DNA of 59,953 nt from Fusobacterium sp. FSA-380-WT-3A. GTDB lineage: Bacteria; Fusobacteriota; Fusobacteriia; Fusobacteriales; Fusobacteriaceae. The DNA is taken from assembly GCF_012843705.1 (NCBI RefSeq), contig NZ_JABAFQ010000011.1:1-59953 (forward strand), given 5' to 3'. Each line of letters starts with the position of its first letter. Position 1 is the stretch's first letter. Below are positions 49,961-57,922 of the stretch, piece after piece. The position numbers were made by a program, and so were the translations under genes. The notes under the pieces are model-generated. The model made no database searches. It was not told the DNA's origin and saw nothing but the letters and a program-made list of their open reading frames with translations.

Positions 49961-50620
49961 ATGCAAAAAAGAACAAATATAAGTGATAATATATACCTTC
50001 AATTAAAAGAACAATTTATGACTGGAGAATTTGAATTTGGAGAAAAAATAGTTGAATTAGAATTATGTGAAAAATTGAATGTTAGTAGAACTCCTTTAAG
50101 AGAAGCAATAAAAAAACTAGAAATAGAAGGAATTATAGAAAGAACACCTAATGGTAGAATTAAAATTATGGATATGAATGAAGAGAGAATAGAAGAAATT
50201 TTTGATATAAGAATGGCTCTTGAGGATATCATATTTGATAGACTTTTTTCTTTAGATTCAACTAAAAATTTAATTTTAGAATTAGAAAATAATCTTAATT
50301 TAACAAAATTTTATTTTGAGATATCGAATGTTGATGAAATAAAAAAATTATTTTCAAATTTTAACAGAATCTTATATAAATATTGTAAATTAGATTTTAC
50401 TATAAAAACTTTAAAAACTTATATTTTTATTTTAGAAAAATTCAGATTAAGTCCATTTGAAAGTGAAATTAGATTAAAAGAAGCCCATCTTGAGCATGTA
50501 GAAATAGTAAATTGCATTAAAAATAATGAATTAGAGATAGCAAAAAAGATAAATAGAATACATTTATCAAAAGTAAAAGAATCTATTATTCAATATTTTA
50601 AAGATAAAAATGACATGTAA
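49961..50620 (+). CDS. GntR-family transcriptional regulator, FCD type
   Basis: 219 residues. Winged helix at the N-terminus (LELCEKLNVSRTPLREAIKK, then the wing with ERTPNGRIKI) and an all-helical FCD-like effector domain (FDIRMALEDIIFDRL; LEHVEIVNCIKNNELEIAKK). FCD regulators usually sense organic acids. It lies between the citrate module and the sulfite/nitrite reductase and could control either one; 15 bases separate it from the reductase gene. Confidence 0.85.
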   Translation: MQKRTNISDNIYLQLKEQFMTGEFEFGEKIVELELCEKLNVSRTPLREAIKKLEIEGIIERTPNGRIKIMDMNEERIEEIFDIRMALEDIIFDRLFSLDSTKNLILELENNLNLTKFYFEISNVDEIKKLFSNFNRILYKYCKLDFTIKTLKTYIFILEKFRLSPFESEIRLKEAHLEHVEIVNCIKNNELEIAKKINRIHLSKVKESIIQYFKDKNDM

Positions 50621-50635
50621 ACTTAGGGAGGAGAT

Positions 50636-52192
50636 ATGAATAATTATAACCAAATGTTAAAAGAAGAAATAAAAGATTTCAGAGAATTGGGTCACAGATT
50701 TTTAAAAAAAGAAGTATCAATTGGTGATTTTAAAGGAAAATCAGGTGGAATGGGAGTTTATGCTCAACGTGGTGGAGAAAAATTCATGATTAGATTACGT
50801 ACAAATTCTGGAATTTTACCATTAGAACACTTAAAATTAATAGATTCTTTCTTAGATAAATATTCTATAGAACGTTTACATTTAACAACTAGACAAGCAA
50901 TTCAACTTCATGATTTGGGAATAGATGATGTTTGTGATATAATGTCAGAAGCAATTGATAATAATCTTTATACTCGTGGAGGAGGAGGAAATTTTCCTAG
51001 AAATGTATCTCTTTCTGTTATGTCTGGAGTAGAAAAAAATGAATATTTTGATGTAACACCTTTTGCTTTAGAAGTTGGTAAATATTTAATGAGTCAAATA
51101 ACAACTTATAAATTACCAAGAAAATTAAAAATAGCTTTTTCATCAAGTGATGTAGATGAAAGTAATAGTACTTTAAATGATTTAGGATTTATGGCAACAT
51201 TAAAAGATGGAAAACCTTATTTTAGAGTATTTTTAGCAGGTGGATTAGGAGGAAACCCAGCTCCATCACTTCACTACAATAAATTAATAGAAACTAAAGA
51301 TATACTTTATCATGTAGAAGCAATGACACAATTATTTATAGCTGAGGGAGATTATCAAAATAAGGCGAAAGCTAGAACAAGATATATTCCAAGACGTATG
51401 GGAATAAATGAATTTTTTGAATGTTATGAAAAACATTTAAATGAAGTTAAAGAAAAATTATCACTAGATGTAAATATTCCTGTTGAAATATCTAAAACTT
51501 TAGAAAGTTATTCTCATAAATTAGAAGAAAATGATTGCTTATTACATCAAAGACAAGATAATTTATATACAGTAGTAGTTCACCCTTTAAATGGACAATT
51601 ACCAACAAAATCTTTTAAAGAGATTGTTAAATTTTTAGATAAAAATCCTAATACAGAAGCTAGACTTAGTATGAAAGAAAGTATGTATGTAAGAAATCTT
51701 ACAGAAGAACAAGCTTTAGAATTATTAGAGTTGACAAAAGATGTTAGAATGTTAAATAAAGTACAACAAAGTGTAAGTTGTATAGGGGTTCCAACTTGTC
51801 AAATGGGAATTGAACAAAGTCAAAAATTATTAGTTAGTATTTTAGATTATCTAAAAGAAAATAATATTGAAGAAAAATATTTACCTTCTATTCATATTTC
51901 AGGATGTCAAAACTCTTGTGCAAGACATCAAATAAATGAAATTGGATTTGCTGGTGGAAAGAGAAAAGTTGGAGATGCTCTTGAAGATGTTTTTGATTTA
52001 TATGTAGGTGGAGTATTTAGTAGAGAAAAAACTGAATTAGGAGAAAAAATAGGAACAATAATAATGAGAGAAATTCCAAAATGTATTGGAGATATAGCTT
52101 GTAAATTAAATGAGAAGAAGATTACATTTAGAGAATTGTTAACTGAAAATAAAGAAGAATTTTTAGAAGTTGTAAAACTATATTTAATTTAA
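50636..52192 (+). CDS. Siroheme-4Fe4S sulfite/nitrite reductase
   Basis: 518 residues with the two-repeat architecture of ferredoxin-dependent sulfite/nitrite reductases. RLHLTTRQAIQLHDLG is the siroheme-binding motif; the cluster cysteines appear as CIGVPTC (C-x5-C) and CQNSC (C-x3-C). Six-electron reduction of sulfite or nitrite; which of the two cannot be told. Five arginines use CGT, a codon otherwise rare in this window. No cysG or siroheme genes are adjacent. Confidence 0.85.
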   Translation: MNNYNQMLKEEIKDFRELGHRFLKKEVSIGDFKGKSGGMGVYAQRGGEKFMIRLRTNSGILPLEHLKLIDSFLDKYSIERLHLTTRQAIQLHDLGIDDVCDIMSEAIDNNLYTRGGGGNFPRNVSLSVMSGVEKNEYFDVTPFALEVGKYLMSQITTYKLPRKLKIAFSSSDVDESNSTLNDLGFMATLKDGKPYFRVFLAGGLGGNPAPSLHYNKLIETKDILYHVEAMTQLFIAEGDYQNKAKARTRYIPRRMGINEFFECYEKHLNEVKEKLSLDVNIPVEISKTLESYSHKLEENDCLLHQRQDNLYTVVVHPLNGQLPTKSFKEIVKFLDKNPNTEARLSMKESMYVRNLTEEQALELLELTKDVRMLNKVQQSVSCIGVPTCQMGIEQSQKLLVSILDYLKENNIEEKYLPSIHISGCQNSCARHQINEIGFAGGKRKVGDALEDVFDLYVGGVFSREKTELGEKIGTIIMREIPKCIGDIACKLNEKKITFRELLTENKEEFLEVVKLYLI

Positions 52193-52256
52193 TCATTAAA
52201 AAAGAAATTATAATAATTGAAAGATAAATAATAAAATTATTTATAAAAAATTTATA

Positions 52257-52300
52257 CAAAAAAGCTGTTACATTTTAAAAGTTTGTAACAGCTTTTTTAT
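52257..52300. terminator. Bidirectional terminator
   Basis: AAAAAGCTGTTAC (ending 52271) pairs with GTAACAGCTTTTT (from 52285) around a 13-base loop, with T runs in both directions. It separates the reductase from the convergent molybdenum genes. Confidence 0.82.
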
Positions 52301-52306
52301 TAAAGA

Positions 52307-53323
52307 TTATTTTCCAAAAGAACAATTAGGGTAGTGACAAACATCACAACTTTGACAAAGTCCACCAGCACCATATAACATAATATCTTTTTTAGTCAAT
52401 TTTTCTCCAGTCATTACTCTTGAAAGAACTAAATCAAAAACAGTTCTTTTAGCAAACATTACACATCCAGGAAGTCCCATCATAGGGATGTCATCTAAAT
52501 AAGAAAGTAAAAACATAGAACCTGGAAGAACAGGAGCACCATAAGAAATTAATTCCCCACCCATTTCAATAATAGAAGATGGAGTTAAATCATCAGGGTC
52601 AACAGACATTCCACCAGTAAAGATTAACATATTAGCACCTTTATTTAAAAATTCTGTTGCTTTACTTTTTATAATTTCCTTGTCATCAGGACAAAGAGTT
52701 TGTCCTATAATTTCACAATCAAATTCACTTAATTTATCTATGATAACTTTTCCAAATTTATCTTCAATTCTACCATAAAAAACTTCATTTCCTGTAGTGA
52801 TAATACCAACTTTATATTTTTGGTATGGATTTATTTTTAGTAAAGGTTCATTAATAATTTCTTGGGCTGTATCCATTTTTGACTTATTAATAACAAGGGG
52901 AATAACTCTAGCTCCAGCTACTAATTCACCTTTTTTTACAGAAATATTATTGGGTAAAGTGGCAAAAGATATTTCTCCAAGCATATTAAGTTCTAAAAGT
53001 TTATCAACATCAACTTTTAAGATTCCATCTGTTTCAGCATAAAAATTTATTTTTCCCTCTTTAACTTCTTTTCCTAAAGTTATATTATTTCCTTTACCAA
53101 GTTTTCCTAATATAATAGCAGCTTCATTTTCATGAACTCCTGTATCACCTAATTCAAAAACAAATATATTATCTTTACCAAGTTTTAGTAATTTTGGAAT
53201 ATCTTCTTCTGTGATAATATGTCCTTTTTTAAAAGCTCTTCCCTTAAATTCTCCAGGAACAATTTCAGTAATATCGTGTTGTAAAACATAACCAACAGCA
53301 TCTACAGTTTTAATTTTTTTCAT
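52307..53323 (-). CDS. MoeA-like molybdopterin-binding protein with C-terminal cysteine tail
   Basis: 338 residues. The middle and late part match the MogA/MoeA fold (VGIITTGNEVFYGR, FTGGMSVDPDDLTPSSI, GAPVLPGSMFLLSYL, GLPGCVMF). The N-terminal 150 residues are a shortened substitute for the usual MoeA domains. The tail has Cys323, 326, 329 and 334 (CQSCDVCHYPNC), a likely metal site. Its start overlaps the end of modB by 14 bases. Probable molybdate insertion or cofactor handling for a dedicated enzyme. Confidence 0.8.
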   Translation of the reverse strand: MKKIKTVDAVGYVLQHDITEIVPGEFKGRAFKKGHIITEEDIPKLLKLGKDNIFVFELGDTGVHENEAAIILGKLGKGNNITLGKEVKEGKINFYAETDGILKVDVDKLLELNMLGEISFATLPNNISVKKGELVAGARVIPLVINKSKMDTAQEIINEPLLKINPYQKYKVGIITTGNEVFYGRIEDKFGKVIIDKLSEFDCEIIGQTLCPDDKEIIKSKATEFLNKGANMLIFTGGMSVDPDDLTPSSIIEMGGELISYGAPVLPGSMFLLSYLDDIPMMGLPGCVMFAKRTVFDLVLSRVMTGEKLTKKDIMLYGAGGLCQSCDVCHYPNCSFGK

Positions 53324-53993
53324 ATATTTTCCTTTCTTTTTGAAATAAATAATTATAAATTATCATTACTAAAAAACTAATTATTAAAATGATTCCAAGA
53401 AAAAAATTAGCTGTTTGAGAATCACCACTTTCAACAGCTGAATAAATAGCCATAGAAATAGTTTGGGTTTTATTTGGAATATTTCCAGCAAGCATAAGAG
53501 TAGCTCCAAATTCCCCCATAGCTCTTCCAAAAGATAGAACCATACCAGCTAAAATATTTCTTTTTATTAACGGAATTGTAATTTTTTTTAAAATTTGAAA
53601 ATCAGTAGCTCCAAGTTGTTTAGCAACTTCTCCATAAATAGGGTCTAAAGAACTTATACCAGTTTTTACATTATTATACATAAGAGGTAGAGAAACTATA
53701 GAAGCAGTAATTATTCCAGCCCACCAAGAGGACATTACAGTTATATTAAAGTTATTATATAAAAAAGAACCTATAAATCCTTTCTTTCCTAAAATTAAAA
53801 TAAGGATATATCCTAAAACACTTGGAGATATAAAAAGAGAAATATTAATAAACATTTCGATAATATTTTTTATTTTTAAACTAACTTTTTCGAGAAACCA
53901 AACTAAAAATATAGAAAATATAGCTACAATAAAAGTTGAAATAATAGAAATTTTTAGAGTTAATAATATTATATTTATTTGATTATTCAACAT
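53310..53993 (-). CDS. modB: Molybdate ABC transporter permease
   Basis: 227 residues and about five or six spans. The cytoplasmic coupling loop AKQLGATDFQILKKITIPL is the EAA-type motif, and RAMGEFGATLMLAGN is typical of ModB. It follows modA by nine bases without an obvious ribosome-binding site, suggesting coupling. No modC (ATPase) gene follows; the MoeA-like gene takes that place. Confidence 0.93.
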   Translation of the reverse strand: MLNNQINIILLTLKISIISTFIVAIFSIFLVWFLEKVSLKIKNIIEMFINISLFISPSVLGYILILILGKKGFIGSFLYNNFNITVMSSWWAGIITASIVSLPLMYNNVKTGISSLDPIYGEVAKQLGATDFQILKKITIPLIKRNILAGMVLSFGRAMGEFGATLMLAGNIPNKTQTISMAIYSAVESGDSQTANFFLGIILIISFLVMIIYNYLFQKERKIYEKN

Positions 53994-54002
53994 ATAAAAT
54001 CA

Positions 54003-54746
54003 CTATTTTTCTGCCATTTCAAAATTATATTTTTCATAATATTTTTGAGCTTCTTGAGATGATAAAAATTCATAGAATTTTATAGTTTCATCAGAAGCTT
54101 TATCTTTAATAATTCCATAACTATAAATTATTGGTTTATGTAAATTTTCTGGAATAACATAAGAAATTTTAGAATTTTTTAGAAGTTTAGCATCAGTTTT
54201 ATATATAAAAGCAAAATCAACTTCAGATAATTCTACATATTGCATAGCACTTCTAACATCTTTTGAAAAAATAAGATTATTTTGAATTTTATCCCATAAG
54301 TTTTCATTTATTAAAATTTCTTTTGCATATTTTCCAGCTGGAACAGTTTCAGGAGTACCAATAGCTATTTTATGATTTAAAATTTCTTCTAGTGAAGTTA
54401 TTTCTTTTTGACCAGCAATAACCATTCTATTTTTTAAAATGTTTTTATGAAAATTATTTTCAACTAAACCTTTAGACTTAAGGTCATCTAAATCACTTTG
54501 AGAAGCAAAGAAAATAATATCTACAGGAGCTCCACCAATAATTTGATTTTTTAAAGCACCAGACCCACCAAGATTTAAGTTAATTTGAATATCTTTATTT
54601 TCTTCTTGAAATTTTAATATTAATTCATTCATTACTTCTTTAAGGCTAGCAGCAGCACTTATAGTAATCTCTTTTTTTAAATCTTTAGAATAAACAGAAA
54701 AACAAATAGTACTAAATAATAATAGGAATTTAAAAATTTTTTTCAT
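54003..54746 (-). CDS. modA: Molybdate ABC transporter substrate-binding protein
   Basis: 247 residues with an N-terminal signal peptide (KIFKFLLLFSTICFSVYS). Mature start ITISAAASLKEVMNEL and NLGGSGALKNQIIGGAPVD carry the anion-binding serines and residues of the ModA family; YAKEILINENLWDKI and DVRSAMQYVE are also conserved. First gene of modA-modB-moeA-like. AAAGAGGTGA precedes the ATG. Confidence 0.94.
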   Translation of the reverse strand: MKKIFKFLLLFSTICFSVYSKDLKKEITISAAASLKEVMNELILKFQEENKDIQINLNLGGSGALKNQIIGGAPVDIIFFASQSDLDDLKSKGLVENNFHKNILKNRMVIAGQKEITSLEEILNHKIAIGTPETVPAGKYAKEILINENLWDKIQNNLIFSKDVRSAMQYVELSEVDFAFIYKTDAKLLKNSKISYVIPENLHKPIIYSYGIIKDKASDETIKFYEFLSSQEAQKYYEKYNFEMAEK

Positions 54747-54767
54747 AAAATCACCTCTTTCAGATTA

Positions 54768-54796
54768 ATTTTAACAAATAAATTGAAATATATCAA
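54768..54796 (-). promoter_or_regulatory. Promoter of the modA operon
   Basis: On the minus strand, TTGATA (54796-54791), a 17-base spacer and TAAAAT (54773-54768) with TGT before it. Confidence 0.7.
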
Positions 54797-54811
54797 GAGC
54801 AATAAAAAATA

Positions 54812-54820
54812 TGATATAAT
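54812..54820 (+). promoter_or_regulatory. Extended -10 element before mogA
   Basis: TGATATAAT (54812-54820) is an extended -10 about 23 bases before the mogA ATG. No good -35 is present at 17 bases. Confidence 0.55.
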
Positions 54821-54842
54821 AAAAAGAAAAGGAGAAAAATGA

Positions 54843-55334
54843 ATGTTTAAAGTAGCAATAATTTGTATGAGTGATAAAGGTTTTCAAGGAGAGAGAGAAG
54901 ATTTATCTACTAAAGTTATTGAAGAGATAATGTTAAAGAAAGGATATATAATTGCAAAAAAAATTTTAATTCCAGATGAAAAGGAGATTATAAAAGAAAA
55001 TTTAATAAGTATTTGTGATAATAATATAGCAAATTTAATTTTAACAACAGGTGGAACAGGTTTTTCCAAAAGAGATGTAACTCCAGAGGCTACAGAAGAA
55101 GTTATTGAGAGAAGAACTCCTGGAATTTCTGAAGCAATAAGAAATTATTCTATAGGAATAACAAAAAGGGCAATGTTATCAAGAGCTACATCAGGAATAA
55201 GAAAAGATACTTTAATTATAAATTTACCTGGAAGTCCAAAAGCTGTTAAAGAATCTTTAGAATATATAGTAGATGAATTAAAACATGGATTAGAAATATT
55301 ATTAGGAACAACAAGTGACTGTGCAAGAAAATAG
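54843..55334 (+). CDS. mogA: Molybdopterin adenylyltransferase-like protein
   Basis: 163 residues of the MogA/MoaB fold: CMSDKGFQGEREDLS at the start, then LTTGGTGFSKRDVTPEATEEV, which is the molybdopterin/ATP site, and INLPGSPKAVKESLEYI. Activates molybdopterin with AMP before metal insertion. MogA and MoaB cannot be separated firmly by eye. Confidence 0.9.
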   Translation: MFKVAIICMSDKGFQGEREDLSTKVIEEIMLKKGYIIAKKILIPDEKEIIKENLISICDNNIANLILTTGGTGFSKRDVTPEATEEVIERRTPGISEAIRNYSIGITKRAMLSRATSGIRKDTLIINLPGSPKAVKESLEYIVDELKHGLEILLGTTSDCARK

Positions 55335-55393
55335 ATATTAATTAATAGATAAATATGCTATAATATTCTGAAACAAAAATTTAGAGGAGAAAA

Positions 55394-56020
55394 ATGGAAG
55401 ATTATATTATAAAAATTTTAATAAATTTTAGTTATATAGGAATATGTTTCTTAATTTTTTTAGAAAATGTATTTCCTCCAATTCCATCAGAATTAATTTT
55501 AGTTTTTGGTGGATTTATTTCAAAAAGATTAGAATTAAATTTTTTCTTGATGGTAATACTTTCAACAGTAGGCTCATTACTTGGAGCTTTAATGTTGTAT
55601 TATATTGGGAAAAAAATTCCTATAGAAAAATTAGAAAATTTTTTAGAAAAAAAATGGATAAGAAGATTGGGATTTAAATCAGGAGATGTAAATAAAACTT
55701 TAAAATATTTTGAAAAATATAATACTTTAAGTGTTTTTATAGGTAGATGTATTCCTGTAGTCAGAAGTCTTATTTCTATTCCAGCAGGAATGCAAAAAAT
55801 GGAGATAAAAAAATTTATTTTTTATACAGGAGTAGGAAGTTTAATTTGGAATACTGTTTTAATATATATAGGAAGAGTTATGGAAGATAAATGGGAAGAA
55901 GGACTTCTACTATTAGAAAAATATTCTTCTATAATTTTATTAGTAATAATATTTATTGGATTAGTTAAATTTTCTTATAAAAAATATAGAAAAAAGAAAG
56001 TGATAAAAGATGAAAGATAA
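55394..56020 (+). CDS. DedA-family membrane protein
   Basis: 208 residues: FLENVFPPIPSELILVFGGF, GSLLGALMLYYIGK, GRCIPVVRSLISIPAGMQKM are the DedA/SNARE-associated motifs. DedA proteins are flippases or proton-dependent lipid transporters. It overlaps moaA by 11 bases and so is cotranslated with molybdenum cofactor genes, with no known link. Confidence 0.88.
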   Translation: MEDYIIKILINFSYIGICFLIFLENVFPPIPSELILVFGGFISKRLELNFFLMVILSTVGSLLGALMLYYIGKKIPIEKLENFLEKKWIRRLGFKSGDVNKTLKYFEKYNTLSVFIGRCIPVVRSLISIPAGMQKMEIKKFIFYTGVGSLIWNTVLIYIGRVMEDKWEEGLLLLEKYSSIILLVIIFIGLVKFSYKKYRKKKVIKDER

Positions 56021-56957
56021 TTCAGGAAGAGAAATAAACTATTTAAGAATATCTTTAACAAAAAATTGTAATTTAAAATGTATTTATTGTTTACCAGAAA
56101 AAATGGAACATATAAAAGAAGATGAACTTTCTTTGGAAGATATATTAAAAATTGTAAAAAATGCTATAAAATTAGGAATAAATAAAATTAGACTAACAGG
56201 TGGAGAGCCTTTACTTAGAAAAGATTTAATTGAAATAGTAAAAGAAATAAAACTTTTAGGAATAGATGAAATATATATTACTACTAATGGAATTTTATTG
56301 GAAGAAAAATTAGAGGACTTAAAAAAGGCTGGTTTAAAGGGAATAAATATAAGTCTTGATACTTTAGAAAAAGAGTTATTTAAAAAAATAACAAGAGGTG
56401 GAAGTTTAGATAAAGTAATATCTGGATTATTAAAAGCTAAAGATATGGGATTTGAAATAAAAATAAATTCTGTAATAATGAAAGGCATAAATGAAAATTC
56501 TATAGTTGATTTAGGAAAGATAACTAAAAAATATAATATAGATGTAAGGTTTATTGAACTAATGCCTATGGGAGAAGGAAAAAAATATATAGGAATAAAC
56601 AATAAAGAAATCTATAAAGAGTTAGAAGAGATATATGGATTTCAAAAGGATTTTTTTCAAAGAAAAGGTGTAAGTGAATATTATAGATTAGTAGATGGTA
56701 AAGGAAGAATAGGATTTATTAGTCCTATTAATAATTGCTTTTGTGAAAATTGTAACAAAATAAGATTGACTTCTACTGGTGAAATAAAAAGATGTTTAAA
56801 TATGAAAAGTAATATTAATATAAAAGATTATTTAAAATCTGATGAAGAAATAGAAAATATTTTAAAGATTGAAATAAATAAAAAACCTGAAAAACATCTT
56901 TTTGGAAAAGAAAATATTGATGAAGAAAGAAAAAATATGAATGAGATAGGTGGATAA
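56010..56957 (+). CDS. moaA: GTP 3',8-cyclase
   Basis: Radical-SAM enzyme of the first molybdopterin step. 315 residues: N-terminal cluster cysteines C20, C24, C27 (CNLKCIYC), the SAM site RLTGGEPLLRKD, a C-terminal second cluster (CENC, then a cysteine after 13 residues) and the essential terminal Gly-Gly. Works with MoaC. Confidence 0.95.
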   Translation: MKDNSGREINYLRISLTKNCNLKCIYCLPEKMEHIKEDELSLEDILKIVKNAIKLGINKIRLTGGEPLLRKDLIEIVKEIKLLGIDEIYITTNGILLEEKLEDLKKAGLKGINISLDTLEKELFKKITRGGSLDKVISGLLKAKDMGFEIKINSVIMKGINENSIVDLGKITKKYNIDVRFIELMPMGEGKKYIGINNKEIYKELEEIYGFQKDFFQRKGVSEYYRLVDGKGRIGFISPINNCFCENCNKIRLTSTGEIKRCLNMKSNINIKDYLKSDEEIENILKIEINKKPEKHLFGKENIDEERKNMNEIGG

Positions 56958-56958
56958 A

Positions 56959-57405
56959 ATGTCAATGAAAGGTTTAAAAGGAGAAATTAAAGCTGTTTGT
57001 ATCAGTGAAAAAAAGGGAACTGATAAAAAAAATATTCATGAATGCGAAATTATAGAGGGATTTGGATTAAAGAATGATGCACATGGAGGAAATTGGCATA
57101 GACAAATAAGCTTACTTTCTTATGAGAAAATAGAAGATTTTAAAAAAAGAGGTGGTAAAGTAATAGATGGTTCTTTTGGAGAAAATCTTATTGTTTCTGG
57201 TTTAGATTTAGTCAATATTCCTATTGGGACAAGATTAAAAATAAACGATATAGTTTTAGAAGTTACTCAAATAGGAAAAGAATGTCATTCTCATTGTGAA
57301 ATATTTAAAAAAGTTGGTGATTGCATAATGCCAAGAGAGGGAATATTTGCAAAAGTTATTTCAGGTGGAATTATAAAAGAGGGAAATATTATTGAAATAA
57401 TTTAG
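56959..57405 (+). CDS. MOSC-domain protein
   Basis: 148 residues from ATG 56959 (AGGTGG precedes it; the upstream GTG 56950 lies in that site and overlaps moaA). HGGNWHRQISLLSYEKI and VTQIGKECHSHCEIFK with its conserved cysteine mark the MOSC family, which binds molybdenum cofactor or transfers sulfur to it. It starts one base after the moaA stop. Confidence 0.85.
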   Translation: MSMKGLKGEIKAVCISEKKGTDKKNIHECEIIEGFGLKNDAHGGNWHRQISLLSYEKIEDFKKRGGKVIDGSFGENLIVSGLDLVNIPIGTRLKINDIVLEVTQIGKECHSHCEIFKKVGDCIMPREGIFAKVISGGIIKEGNIIEII

Positions 57406-57414
57406 GAGGAAAAA

Positions 57415-57885
57415 ATGGATTTTACACATTTTAATAAAGATGGGAAAGCTTATATGGTAGATGTAAGTGAAAAAAATAAAACTAAAAGAGAGGCTACAGC
57501 TTTTGGAAAAGTAAAAGTTTCAAAAGAAATTATTTCAAAACTTGTTAATAATCAGATGAAAAAAGGAGAGGTTTTAGGAGTAGCAAGAGTAGCAGGAATA
57601 ATGGGAATGAAAAAAACTAGTGAAATAATTCCAATGTGTCATCCAATTTTTATAAGTGGGTGTGAAATAAATTTTGAAATAAAAGAAGAAGAGTGTGAAA
57701 TTCATATTTATTCTACAGCTAAAACAATTGGAGAAACAGGTGTGGAAATGGAAGCTCTAACAGGAGTAAATATAGCTGCCCTTACAATTTATGATATGTG
57801 TAAAAGTGTAGATAAAAGAATGATTATCTCAGATATCCATCTTTTAAATAAATCTGGTGGAAAAAGTGGAGATTTTAAGTTTTAG
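57415..57885 (+). CDS. moaC: Cyclic pyranopterin monophosphate synthase
   Basis: 156 residues: [32 protein letters not shown] and [20 protein letters not shown] carry the catalytic and hexamer-interface residues. Converts the MoaA product to cPMP. AGGAGG is nine bases after the MOSC gene stop. A terminator follows. Confidence 0.96.
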   Translation: MDFTHFNKDGKAYMVDVSEKNKTKREATAFGKVKVSKEIISKLVNNQMKKGEVLGVARVAGIMGMKKTSEIIPMCHPIFISGCEINFEIKEEECEIHIYSTAKTIGETGVEMEALTGVNIAALTIYDMCKSVDKRMIISDIHLLNKSGGKSGDFKF

Positions 57886-57922
57886 AAAAATAAGCTAGAA
57901 AATTTTCTAGCTTATTTTTTTA
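57886..57922. terminator. Bidirectional terminator
   Basis: A near-perfect palindrome (AATAAGCTAGAAAA with its complement, centred at 57902/57903) with T tracts on both sides. It ends both moaC and the convergent sigma-54 activator gene. Confidence 0.85.
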
